Origin: Chrysoporthe austroafricana
Taxonomy: Eukaryota; Ascomycota; Sordariomycetes; Diaporthales; Cryphonectriaceae
Direction of reading: 5' to 3'
NCBI GenBank assembly: GCA_001051155.2
Contig: JYIP02000007.1
Location: forward strand, 4,094,342-4,158,341
DNA length: 64,000 nucleotides
Made by a program: the position numbers and the translations under genes. Position 1 is the first letter of the stretch. Each line of letters starts with the position of its first letter. The notes under the pieces were generated by a model. The model saw only the letters and a list, made by a program, of their open reading frames with translations, did no database searches and had not been told where the DNA came from. Below, in pieces: positions 22,122 to 32,777 of this stretch.

Positions 22122-22573
22122 AATTCCATAACGGAACCCCCTCAACTTGCCGTCGCCGGCTGCACCCAACCCAGTCGGGATAACCAGCACACGCCCTCTC
22201 GTCCGCTGCGCCCTGTACAGCTCCCATGCGACCTCTCTCTCTGCAAAGCCTCATGTCACTCCTGCAAAGCCTCCTCCTGTAACCTCTCTCGGCCTTTATC
22301 TTACCCGTAGCTGGCGTCTTCCCTTAGTACTCGTAGTAATTGTAATATTGCTAGCCTTGAATCTAGTGCTCGTTTTGGTATTCGTCTCAGGGCCCGCCTT
22401 GCGTCCGCTCCTCCCACGCCGTCCGCCCTTTCAGCACGAAAGGCGGGTAAGACGGGGCTGACAACCATATAACGTGCTGTTGCCTATTGCCCATCTACTG
22501 GAGAAATTGCCATTGGCGGCGAGCAGTACCTTATAGCGCGAGTCCCGGTATTGTGTACTCTCCTCCTCCCGGG
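22122..22573. other. Non-genic stretch
   Basis: The 104-codon ORF (22147-22461) has no motif beyond a hydrophobic run. No other signal. Confidence 0.4.
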
Positions 22574-22596
22574 TGTGTGTGTGTGTGTGTGTGTGG
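22574..22596. repeat. (GT)n tract
   Basis: Twelve or so GT dinucleotides immediately before the left inverted-repeat block at 22640. Confidence 0.9.
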
Positions 22597-22639
22597 GGCG
22601 AGCGGGCAGGTGCGGCAGGCCGAGGGGGCGGAAGGGCAC

Positions 22640-23590
22640 TACTCCCACCTGTATTCAAGTGGTTGTTCCCACTCTATTTTCGTCAATCCCGAACCTGCCA
22701 CCTTATCTCCATACAAACTTCGGGAACGTTTTAATCTTACTTGGTACTACGACCACCCTCTTGTCGCCACCTACCCTCTCTGCCAGAGCTCTCTGGAGTC
22801 TTCGTACCCCGTTAAATCGACTAATATGAATCGACTTTTGGTATTTTCGAATTGCTAGAAATAATAGGGCCTGGCAGTTGAGAGCCTAGCGTTCTTGCCT
22901 GGCGCTCGAGAGCTTAGCGATAGGAAGGCTTAAAGGCTTAGCAGCAGAAAGGCTGGCGGCAGGAAGGCTAGAAGGCTTGGTATAAGGCAGGTTACGACAA
23001 TAAGCTTAACAGCTAGCCTATATCGAAATAAGGTTGATCAATGTTTTATAAGCTTTCTAGATACTGTTTATATTATATTTCCTATTAAAAAGGAATGGTA
23101 CTTGAAATCGCCCTTTTAGCCAGATGACTGCTAGAATATCGAACTTGTTAGTATTAGCTTTTCTGCTGCCAGGCTCGCAAACCTTCTTATTGCCAGGCTC
23201 GCGAACCCTCTTGTCTCCAGCCCTCGAGCGTTGGGCTCGAATACCAGGCCCTCGACTGCCAGGCCCTCGAGCGCCAGGCTCGCGAACCCTCTTATCGCCA
23301 GCCATACTTCTGCACCCTGCTATACTGCCGGACGGAAGCTTAGAGCCTGGAAATGACGGTTCTGGTGTAATCTCCATACAATTCAGTATATACAGCTAGT
23401 TCTGTCGCAAATCTCTGAATAGCTTCCGTCGTGCTAAAGGAGGGAAGGTTGGTGGCAGTGGCACCAGGTAAGATTAAAACGTTCCCGAAGTTTGTATGGA
23501 GATAAGGTGGCAGGTTCGGAAATTGACGAAAATCGAGCGGGGACGTCCACTTGAATACAGGTGGGAGTAGCAGCAGCAGCATGGGAGCAG
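22640..23590. repeat. Inverted-repeat-bounded segment with 21-bp minisatellite
   Basis: The ~130-bp block 22640-22775, containing CACCTGTATTCAAGTGG and CCACCTTATCTCCATACAAA, reappears reverse-complemented at about 23445-23585 with a few differences. Between the arms are two minisatellite-like stretches. One is at 22865-22985 (AGGAAGGCT and GAGAGCTTAGCG words). The other is at 23160-23310, a ~21-bp unit GCCAGGCTCGCGAACCCTCT with variants. The arrangement looks like a small non-autonomous element or fold-back sequence. No gene inside. Confidence 0.65.
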
Positions 23591-23990
23591 AGGGGGATGA
23601 GTACAAGACCGCCTTCCCGCGACAACATCTTCGAAAGCTTCGCTGTAGTCGTACAAGGTGGTTCTACGACAACATCCCGTGGTCGTCCTCTCTAGCCTAT
23701 ATCAAAATCAAAGAGATGCCTATCTTCAATACCGCAGCAGCAGTCAATATTAGCATCTTGCTTAACTACCAGTAGCCCCCGGGCTTTGAGGCTGCTAATC
23801 TGGCTATGTGTCTGCAATAGGCACGTGCGGGAGACGCAGCTTTGTCCCTCGGTAATGTGATTTGCGACGTACATACAGACCTGGTATAAGCTCGAGCGAC
23901 AAGGGCACAAATCCATACACGGACGTCACCAGATAGAATTGCAAGAACGGAATCGAAATTACTCCACATCTCTGCTGTTTCTGCTCTATT
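23591..23990. other. Non-genic stretch
   Basis: Short ORFs only; nothing recognised. Confidence 0.4.
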
Positions 23991-25176
23991 TCACTTCATC
24001 GACCCTTGCAGACGTTTCAGATCTGCGGCGACGGCCGCATACCTCCGCAGCGGGCGGGCAGCGTATTCCGCACGCTGCTCTTCGGGCATGGGACGGCGCA
24101 CTATGATGGCATTGTCAGGGAAGGGCGGTCCCCGAGCGAGCGGACCTGCCCGTGCCGCGTGGAATCTCTCGGCGCGGATAACTGCATTGTGAAGCTTTTC
24201 GAAGGGGACTCGAATCCGTTCGGTCCTCTCTGCAACGCCTTCCGCGTCCGCGATGCCGAAGTCTCGAAAGTGCAGCTCGAGCGCACCGGGGAAAACCCGA
24301 CCGGAGGTGTCTCGGATGATCTGTAGATATATACGTTAGTTACGGCTCAGCGAAAAGGCAGGGCAAGGCAGCTCTACGTACCCTCTGTCGCATCTCGAGC
24401 TCGGGGGTAATCATAGTACGAATATCCGCACCCCTATCTTCTTGATCACTTCCGGCGCTGGCGAACGACCGGCGCCGGTATTCAAAAAGCCGGACCTCGG
24501 GGCATCCAGGGTCGCTATCAATTGCGAATACGACTTGCACATCTGGCCTATCCGTTCCGAGCAGATAATCTTTAGCAAGACGGTGCAGATCCTTTCGCTT
24601 CTCTGAATATGAGATTTCGAGTATAACACTTGGATAGTAGTGCGGCTCGGCATCCCACGAACCGCTAGGGCAATGCAAGGGCTCCACCTCGACACCCTCG
24701 ATACCACCACTGCGGTATTTGAAAGTTAACGTGGGCGACCCGCGGCCGAAAATACTCTCGGCAAACCGCACGGCTTCAGCGCAGCCGTCAGAGCAGATCC
24801 GTTGCAGCTCTCTATCGATAAGTCGCACGACTTCCGCGCGCAGGACCTCGTGGAAACCGCTGGGCTGACGAAATACGACGTATTGCACATCAGCAAAATA
24901 GTCGTAATGGAGCTTGTCCCAGACATACCCCCACAGGCGGGGCTCCTGATGTTCGGCCTGGGCAATGGCCTCCTGAAGCGCCACCCAGTCGCCGGTAGAC
25001 AGTGGAACCCGGAGCCAAGGGTCTTCGGGGATACCCTGGAATCGGCTGCGCCGTCGGATGAGCTCGAGGAACAACTTTGCGTTCGGGGAGAGGCGAGCAG
25101 TATAGTCCGGGTCCGGACCCGATGCAGGGAGGGATTTAGCGGTGGCATCGAGCAACCAGCACCCTAACCCTGGCAT
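23991..25176 (-). CDS. Uma2-like PD-(D/E)XK nuclease-fold protein
   Basis: Two exons, 24382-25176 and 23991-24320 on the minus strand. The intron is a 61-bp GTACGT..CAG and the join is in phase 0, giving 374 residues. Residues ~150-225 look like the restriction-endonuclease fold of Uma2-like proteins: Asp175 in SWDAEP, then YPSVILEISYSEKRKDLHRL with Glu187, then a hydrophobic strand VQVVFAID. The canonical Lys two residues after Glu is replaced by Ser, as in many Uma2-like members, so activity cannot be assumed. Exon 2 adds ~110 residues of basic, Ala/Arg-rich sequence. The frame is intact, GC-rich and free of stops. Fungal proteins of this type occur as lineage-specific families of unknown role. 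The window holds three other nuclease-fold genes. Confidence 0.7.
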
Positions 25177-25780
25177 TCCTGTGCTCTATATATTTCTGGC
25201 TGAGCACTACACAGCCATTTTCACTCTCTTTTGTAGAAGACAGATTTCTATCTCAACACACTCATTTATTCTTTCCTATGCTCGATATTAGGTGCCTGTT
25301 TCGCCACAGTTTTCGTTAGCGCATGGACCATCACCAAGCCACTGAGCGTACGGGCCATTACCAGGTGACTAAATGTCATCTATATAGAATATTCACCCTG
25401 AGGCACGTTACTTGCTGGAGACTTTGTCACCCTCTGGCGCTGCTACACTTACGTATAGATTCCATGTTTCATTTCACTGCGTTATACGCATTACAAAGTC
25501 AACTATTCTGGCTCTGTGCTGGTTGTTATTACCACCAAAGGCACCGCCTGGGTTCTTTGTGCGGTCTATAGTAGCTAGTGGGGATGAAGAGAAAGAGCGT
25601 TTGTCGTTTTTAAAGCCTACTTTGAGGAGATGCGACGCGTCGGTGTCGCCTAGCACCACTGGGGAACACGCTATCTGTTCCAACCGAAAACCACGGCTGT
25701 AGGGCGCCTCTAGCCATAGCTAAACCTAACCCCGTCGCCGCGACCTGGGCATCTCGATAGCGCCAACACAGCTATATGCT
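25177..25780. other. Non-genic stretch
   Basis: Short ORFs only. A TATA-like CTATATATTTC lies 10-20 bp upstream of the ATG at 25176, too close for the usual spacing. Confidence 0.4.
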
Positions 25781-25787
25781 CTTACAG

Positions 25788-25830
25788 CCTAGGATCGCGA
25801 CCTAAAAGTGGCATAGTGCGATCCTAGGTG
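25788..25830. repeat. Perfect 11-bp inverted repeat
   Basis: CCTAGGATCGC and its exact complement GCGATCCTAGG are separated by 19 bp, in a CG-rich stretch (25720-25890) that differs from its surroundings. A stem-loop is possible in DNA or RNA. No transcript can be assigned. Confidence 0.6.
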
Positions 25831-26159
25831 CGTCTAGGCGGACCGACGGGCGCCGGTATAGGGCACGTCCTCGCACCTCGCTAAAGAAATGGTGTCAAAA
25901 CGACGTCTCAGTCATTTTATGAACCCGTCAGATCTTGAGATCTCCGAGGCGAGCAAGAAAAACCATTACGCCTAGGTTATATAGTCGGCATAATTGACGT
26001 GTTCTGATCTCCCCGCCAAGGCTTGTGCTTGTGCTGTCACCCTGCTTCGACACTTTGTAACATTTGCCTGTCAAAAGCAATAGAGCGTGGAGCGCTCGCA
26101 CCACAGTAGACACGGGGGAGTCCCGTATGCCCGCCTGGACCCGGGCGGTCAGACGATGC

Positions 26160-26410
26160 TGGATAGGCGTGGGCGCGTGTGGGCGCGTGTGGGCGCGCGA
26201 GAGGGGAAAGGAGGGGGGGAGGTGGGACCTGCTACCACACCACTACCAACCACCATGACAAGATTACCATCTTACCGTGCCGACGGATTGCATCAAGGTC
26301 AGGCCGGAAATATAGAGCACCCCTGTGCGGTAATCTGACACGACCAGTCCGTCCGTCGGGTGCCCGTGGGGCTTCTTTGCACCTGGCAGGCCGCGAAGAG
26401 AACAGCTATC
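26160..26410 (+). repeat. Repeat pairing with 34.2 kb
   Basis: The sequence from GTGGGCGCGCGAGAGGGGAA through GAGGTGGGACCTGCTACCAC and CCGTGCCGACGGATTGCAT resembles the reverse complement of 34200-34440. The GT/CA tract is much shorter here. So one ~240-bp repeat occurs in opposite orientations 8 kb apart, on either side of the terpene synthase gene. Confidence 0.6.
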
Positions 26411-27797
26411 AGGCCGACATGTTCTCCTGAACGTCTGCTGGGGGATCATTTTCAGGACCCTGTTGTGGATCATGTACCGGTTTCGCTCCAGCCGGGTGAA
26501 CCTTGCGTCCGCCAAAGTGCTACAGACCTTGTTAGAGATTACCTAGAGCGAGGCCTCGCCCGCGGCGCCAGGCCCCCCGCTCGCTCAGATGATGAGCTTT
26601 CTTGGGCTCTGGCACAGGGGCTTCAGGGCAATGCTTCAACTCTAGGGGGCCACAGTACTGACTCAGCTGGTACGACCGACTCCTGAAGCTGGTTTCAGGT
26701 GGGTGGGATGTTGTACGTAAGGGCCTGGTACGGCTGGGGCCCAGGGCGGAGGCTGCGTCGGCTGTGGCGCGTAGGTGCAGGATCACAGAATCGTAATCCG
26801 CCGTCTCCTTGGCGCTGTCAGAGTCTGTGCTGGCCCGTGGATCGACGAGGTGTCTGGGGGCATCTCTTTAATTTCGTAATGGCTGGAAAGAGGATCTTGG
26901 TTGCTACTTATTTTGTACTAGTTGGTGAATAGCTGTATGGAGCGTGGGCATTTTTAAAGCTTGAATATATACCCTTGCATAAGAGTGCTGAGGTACTAGG
27001 ATGTGCTGAGAAGACAAAGCACCCTTAACGTCCCTAGCTATCTAGCAAGGGCAAAGCAGAGTCTTCGTCCGGGGTTACAGGACGATGCGATGCCGACGGC
27101 GGGCGAAAAGAAGTTTGGCCCCGCCGGAAGAGGGAGGCAGGCTTCACGAGGAGGCCCTCTGGCCGTGGGACCCTCTACCGCCAGCAGCAGCGCATCTTCT
27201 GTAGGCTAATGGCTAATGACCATCCTGCCCTCAACGCCGCACAACAACACGACGAAGACCAGAGACCTGGGGCCTCCCCCCAAGTGTTTGATCCGGCACG
27301 GTGACCCTCAGTGGCCACGTCCACAGTATTGTGCGAAAGGAAAAGAAAAAGAAAGATCATACGTAAGGAGGAAACCAAGCAGAGTAATCAATGGCTTCTT
27401 GCCCCAATATTTCGATGCTAGGTTGAGCTACTGCAACTTTCAGTCGTCGGTGGCGCGTTGCGTGGCCGGCCGTCATGGCACCAGATGCCCGAGCGTAATC
27501 CCCATCGTCCCCGGCGCTGGCGCGGTCTCGGAGACCACAGAGGGCTGGAGGACAAACCTGCTGCCGCCATCCGGAGCGCTGTCCAGGCCCGCTTCGCCCG
27601 CCGGCTATTGAATGACAGGTTTGCGGGCCAGGTGTGTGGAAGCATTGGCGCCGTCGCGGCTTGCCGGATCCGGGAGGCGGACGGCGATTTGATGTCAGAC
27701 GGTCGGGATCTGATACCTGGGAGCACAGCTGGGTATAGCGCAGCCCACCCGTGGGGCCAATTCCGTGGGAGCGGTCCGGTTCTGTTCAACCCATAGG
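26411..27797. other. Non-genic stretch
   Basis: About 1.4 kb with overlapping ORFs of 80-130 codons on both strands (for example 27216-27611 plus, 27418-27789 minus). None shows a motif, and the frames are equally open in sense and antisense. I do not call a gene. Confidence 0.4.
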
Positions 27798-28958
27798 TTA
27801 CATAATACTTCTCAATCCGTCTGAAGGCTGTGGATGTAATAGGTTACACGACACGCCCCAGTAAACCTTAAAGCTCTTCTCCTCGGCCAAATCGATGTCG
27901 CCGAGCCTATACCGTTTGATCGACCTGTGCATATGGATATAACCATGCAAATGATCTAGCCAAGCCGACCTATACGGTTCACGACCTTCAAGTACTATTT
28001 CGATCCGTTTTTGTGCGTCCAAACACTCTTTACAGACATCTTTCAGCACAGAAATAACGTTTCTCCCTTCGTAAATTGCTTTCTGATGGATATAATTCTT
28101 AGTAACGCCAGCTTTCTCTTCTTTATAAAAACTAATAATATAGTTAGTATATATTATAAATGCTAAAACATGATTGACTTACGAAAGAACATCGTTGCCA
28201 CGGTCTAGAACCCTGCTCATATCAGGTATAGCTTCGAGGAATGATCCTATATTTGGGTAGGTAGTTTTCGGAAAAGTAAAATATGAATAAACATCCGAAA
28301 CCCCCTCTCTGTCCCGGAAATACTCTGGCCAGCGGCGACCGCCTTTGGTCGGAACTAAAGATTGGAATTCCGGCCTCTCTTCTAATACGTTGCAGTTAAT
28401 AAATGCGAGTGATGATATTATAATGAAGTCCGCTGTTATATTGTCCCATTCATTATAAATTGAGCGCAACAGGTCTGCAAACCCTTGTAAAACTAAGTTG
28501 AGTTGTTTTTGACCAGAATAAAATCGTTGCTGAAATTGCTGTAAATCGTTTCCCATAGCACTATCATCAATCTGAGCGGCAAACCACGTATGCAAGCCTG
28601 CGCATACTTGGGCCTCGAGGGGTAGGTTTGGATAACAAGCCTAAGAAACAATCAGTTCAATTTCCATACTTTGTTAAATCTTCAGATCAGCTAGGCTTAC
28701 AGCTGCGTAAATGAAGCCAAGCTCGAAACACTGTATAGATGACTGGGTCGTCATATCTATACCGGTTCGCCGAGCCCTCTTGAGCATTGTTGTCCATAGA
28801 ACTTCATTTATATTTTTCGGGGGTGCTTTATAACCCATATCCGGAGCGGAAGCAGATTCATCCATGATGAGAGAAGATGTTGGACAGTCTTGGGGTGGAG
28901 CATCAAATGGACCAGTCTTTGCGGGCGCGAGGTAACAGAGCGACCCTTTTAACCGCAT
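27798..28958 (-). CDS. Trichodiene-synthase-like sesquiterpene synthase
   Basis: Exons 28701-28958, 28183-28640 and 27798-28131 join in frame to 349 residues, close to the usual size of the TRI5-like class I terpene synthase family. These enzymes ionise farnesyl diphosphate with three magnesium ions and cyclise it in the cytosol. The Asp-rich motif is IDDSAMGND (Asp111-Asp112), the second metal motif is NDVLSFYKEE (Asn235, Ser239, Glu243), and the diphosphate-sensing Arg-Tyr pair is KRYRLGD (312-313). The intervening EGRNVISVLKDVCKEC helix also fits. All splice sites are GT..AG and the gene is intact. The product cannot be predicted; trichodiene, longiborneol or another sesquiterpene are all possible. 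No cluster partner is adjacent. A 14-bp repeat array lies 70-120 bp upstream. Confidence 0.85.
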
Positions 28959-29024
28959 TGATTATTTTTTTTACTAAATCCCTGATTTATCCCCCAAGTT
29001 TGTCCCGCAAATATGACCCGTAGA

Positions 29025-29078
29025 TATATCCCGTAGATTCATCCCGTAGATTCATCCTGTAGATTCATCCCGCAGCTC
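29025..29078. repeat. 14-bp tandem repeat upstream of terpene synthase
   Basis: About four copies of CCCGTAGATTCATC with variants (CCCGTAGATATATC, CTGTAGATTCATC). It lies just upstream of the start at 28958, so it may sit in that promoter. Confidence 0.75.
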
Positions 29079-29840
29079 GCGCCGGGATGGGCTGCACCGA
29101 GACATCTGACGCTATATTCATTGGTGTGTGATGTGTTTCATACCACGGACCTATAACCTGTCGGTGCTTATCTATTCGGCGACAGCCGGATTGACGACTG
29201 TCAATCTTTCTCAAGATTTAGTCCGAAGGAGAACAAGACATATCTGAGTGAGCAGCTTCTTCCGCTAGCACACTTAGTCTAATAGTAACGGAATGCTATT
29301 ATTTACTAGGAAACGAGGCGGCTCCTTATCGCTGTAATGGACACTAAGAAGGAGCTAGCGATCCTTCGATTCGGCTCTCTCGAGCAAGTTACCCGGAGGC
29401 TCGTGACAGAGCTCGTCATAGGAAACAGGTTTCAAGGTGTGCTTCCGAGGACGGGGTGCGGATACATGGCACCAGGGACCGTGGGCGGCGGGGTCGCGCA
29501 GGTGGATAGAATGCGCAAAGCTCGTTTGATCGTTCTGCTGTGTGTGTCCTTCCAGTACTTCCGTGCTGTTAGGCACTGCCAGAGGGAGGGTCTAGCGCTG
29601 GTGCGTCTCGCCCACCAGATCCTACACAAGAGTGGAAGACGACCTTTCATTACAAGATACTTCACTGTGCCATTTTTGTCCATCTGTCACGGGGGTTCAC
29701 CTATGCTCTCTATGTACTACAAGCTCATCGTGGGCAGAAAACAATTTTTTTTTTCTTCTGAAGGGTGTCTAACGCTATAGAGGGCCGTTCCCCTGCGCCT
29801 GCTCTAGCCACCTGGCTGTCCGAGCACGCACAGGCTGCGC
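29079..29840. other. Non-genic stretch
   Basis: A 147-codon plus ORF (29337-29780) is the longest. Its antisense frames are also open and no family motif appears. Confidence 0.4.
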
Positions 29841-29841
29841 G

Positions 29842-30120
29842 GCTGTTGTTGTGGTGCTGTTGTTGTGGTGCTGTTGTTGTGGTGCTGTTGTTGTGCTGCT
29901 GCTGTTGTGGTAGACGCGGCCCGCCCATCTCAGGAGCCCGGCACGCCCCGGCAGGTGTATATAGGTGACGTGATGTCGTAGTGGTGGCGACGACGTCCCA
30001 GCAGGTGACGTGATGTCGTGGTGGTAGGCGACGACGCCCCGGCAGGTGACGTGATGTCGTGGTGGTGGTAGGCGACGACGCCCCGGCAGGTGACATGATG
30101 TCGTGGTGGTGGACGACGAC
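29842..30120. repeat. Two tandem arrays: 15-bp and ~47-bp units
   Basis: First, a GTTGTTGTGGTGCTG unit about four times (29842-29912). Then four imperfect units of ~40-47 bp at 29960-30120, each with GGTGACGTGATGTCGTGGTG followed by GGCGACGACGCCCCGGCA. The array ends about 100 bp before the DUF7924 fragment. Confidence 0.8.
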
Positions 30121-30229
30121 AGGCTGGAAGGCGAGGGGGTACTATGGAGCTGCGATTGCGGCAGACACCGACAGGATCTAGGATGTGTCGCTGGAGGAGC
30201 CTAGCTGCGTCATATGGTACCCCGGTCGC

Positions 30230-30735
30230 CCCCCGCGGGGTGGTCGGCATAATAATATGGTAGGCATATATTACGAGGTGACTGCCAAGATATATCGCGC
30301 GCTGAACGTATATGGCTTGCCGTTATAGACTGGCCTTTTCGTACCATACATAATTCTGCAGGCTGTGGATACTCAGCATCAAGTAACCCAGACGTCTGGC
30401 TGTAGAATGGTTGGCTGTCTTGTTCGTCGACATGGGCGATCTCTTCGGCATCCTCTGCTGCATGGTAAGGCTCGCGGTCCACGTGCTCGTCCGAGCTAGA
30501 AGCGCTCTCCTCGGCTGCAGCGGTGGCGGACTGGTGTTTGGAATTTGCGTCGCGAATATAAAGGTATCTCGGTACCGTTTCGCGAGATCCCGCGCGTTCA
30601 TATATGCCGTATCTCCTTTGACGAGGGTGTCCAGATTGCTCCCCAAGGCATAACCTCCCACCTGCGTCATATGACATGTCGTTCGTTCCCCTTGCGTTGT
30701 CGGCGCGGTAGCGTGATGGGCAAATATTTCCAGCT
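30230..30735 (-). pseudogene. Shuffled fragments of a DUF7924 gene
   Basis: Two pieces of a gene related to 13986-15670 are joined in the wrong order. 30366-30735 (minus) reads QLEIFAHHATAPTTQGE, CHMTQVGGYALG, MNARDLAKRYRDTF and the acidic tail QPFYSQTSG. It matches 14150-14530 but without that gene's frame breaks in the tail. It continues directly into 30230-30365, which matches 14480-14600 (IHSLQNY.., lacking the upstream catalytic part). The overlap region is thus present twice, as expected of a junction between two head-to-tail truncated copies. Confidence 0.7.
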
Positions 30736-32430
30736 GGCCATGACAATGCGTTGAGGTGTAGCTCGTCGGTCATTCATAGACGAACTCCACGCGGTAGGTG
30801 TGGACCTGACGATCCGATAGGAGAGGCCACGTGTGTCGTCAGCGACCCGCGGGACGGCGACACTGCAGCGCTGCGCTGCGCCGCCCTCTGCCATCGTGCG
30901 CGGCTGTGGTTCCATATCGGGGGCGGGGGCGCCCGTCGGGGCAGTCGTTCCTGTACATCAGCGCGCCGCATCATACTGCCCGCTCTGTATTATTGGCCAA
31001 GACACCGTGTCGTTGTGTACACCGATCGGAGGCGAGATGGCAAGGCTGCCGATACAGCGGGTCCCCGCTTCAGCATAGCCTTCGCAGGGCCGCGTAGACT
31101 GTTCAGCTCCGGCCACCCCTCTCCTCAATATAACGTGATATCCTAGCCTCTGCGGCGATACGCATATTTCTCCTAATACCGCTCTTTATTATCGGGCAGG
31201 ACGATGTCGCATATATTCTTATCGGCCCCGCGCACGAGCCCATGGTAGGGTAGTTCGTGCAGGCGTCATCACTTCCTTGGGACGAGTCTCCCGTGCTCCC
31301 CTCGTCTCGGCCGGCGACGTACAAAGGAAAGCAAGGCTAGAGCAACAGGACCTTCAAGAGGCTGAGGTTCGGGGCCGTGCATCACCACCGGCTGTTTGGA
31401 GGCTTTCTGTGCTGCCTATCATATTTCAAGGCATTTGCAGCTCAGGCTGTGCAGCCCATGTCCAAAACGATGAACCAGCTGGTAATGACACAACCTTGGC
31501 CCACAAGGCGACTTGTAACCTCCCGCGGCGCCCCACCCCAGCTCATCAGGGTCGTTATCCGAGCAGATATTGATATACTTGGGCCGGGCAGCTGCCACTT
31601 GGTGACGCGAGTGGCCAGGCGGATGGCAAAGGTGTCGTCAGTTCGCGCACCGAATCGAAGCTGGAATCGGGAGATGCCCTGGGTGATCTCGCACTCGAAT
31701 TTGTCGAGGACGTTTGGTATCGGTCCCGGTGGAGGTATATGCCGGCGGTCAGGGCCGCATCGGCCATAGTTGGCATTGCTCGCTCCGTGTAGGAGGACGA
31801 CGCGCGAAGAGCCGGGGGGGGGTGCCCAGGAGGCATAGGTCGCGCATCCCGCGCATGGCGAGGGTAGGTCGTGAGCGGGAGCCGGATGGGGGAGGTTCTT
31901 TGCGTTGCAGGGCCCAGCCGCCTAGGTAGGTTATCGTCATCATCGTGACCGGCTGTCTCATGGGCGGTATGGAACGTCGGGCGCTCTGAAATAGGTGCGT
32001 TGTCCCCAAGGAAGGGTTGACACAAGTGACGAGTGCCGCGAAGGACTCCATGGCGGATTCATAATGCCATGCAGCCGTGGGTCCTGACTGGGTTCGTTGT
32101 CCCAAGCAAGGATCGGGACAAGCTGGACGCAGAGGTTCTTGCTCCGGATAGGCCTGGTCGCTCCACCGCATTGCGCCAATCTTGTTGACGGGCGTTGCGA
32201 CCTTGAAGAGCGGGCCCACGATATATATTATCCCTGGGGTGCCCGTATGCTGGTGTATTGGTGAGGATATGCGCCGGCGGTCGGATCCGCGCCGGCGGTG
32301 GGTGATATGCCCCTCTCTGTAGAGGGAGAGGAGGAGGATGGAGAAGCAAAGGTGGAAGTGGTGTTGGGTGCGTCGCAGCTCGCGGTTATATATTGATGCA
32401 GAGAGCTGTGGCACGGACCAGTTGCCCATG
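30736..32430. other. Non-genic or unrecognised stretch
   Basis: ORFs overlap in both strands. One minus-strand stretch at about 31500-31760 reads coding-like (DKFECEITQGISRFQLRFGA, then DDTFAIRLATRVTKWQLPG), but flanking frames hold stops and I do not recognise it. No RNA gene seen. Confidence 0.35.
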
Positions 32431-32431
32431 A

Positions 32432-32645
32432 ACAGGATGCCTGTGACAGGATGCCTGTGACAGGATGAGTGTGACAGGATGCCCAGCTTCACCAGAAGCC
32501 AGAAGAAGCAGTCACCAAATTGCACACGTTGTCACACAACAAGTGAGCATTGCCACCAAACAATGAGCATTCTCACATACCAGCGAGCATTGTCACCAAA
32601 TAATCAGCATTGTCACCAGGTAGTGAACATCTCCGGGAGACTGAC
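32432..32645. repeat. Two short tandem arrays
   Basis: ACAGGATGCCTGTG repeats about 3.5 times (32432-32484). A ~20-24-bp unit around GAGCATTGTCACCAAATAAT then repeats four or five times (32525-32640), just upstream of the mariner relic. Confidence 0.75.
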
Positions 32646-32777
32646 TGCGCGGGCCAGTGACTGACTGGCTGAAGGCTACAGTGGGTCGGCAAGTGTACAC
32701 TCCACCCCGCCACCTGATTGAAAGTGCTTGCATTCAAACCCCCTCCTTCACTTTTATCTCTTTTTTAACATAATGAA

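Noticed and set aside
31749..32525. 258-codon minus ORF
   Set aside because: No domain, frequent frame overlap with other ORFs, and it runs into a short tandem array.
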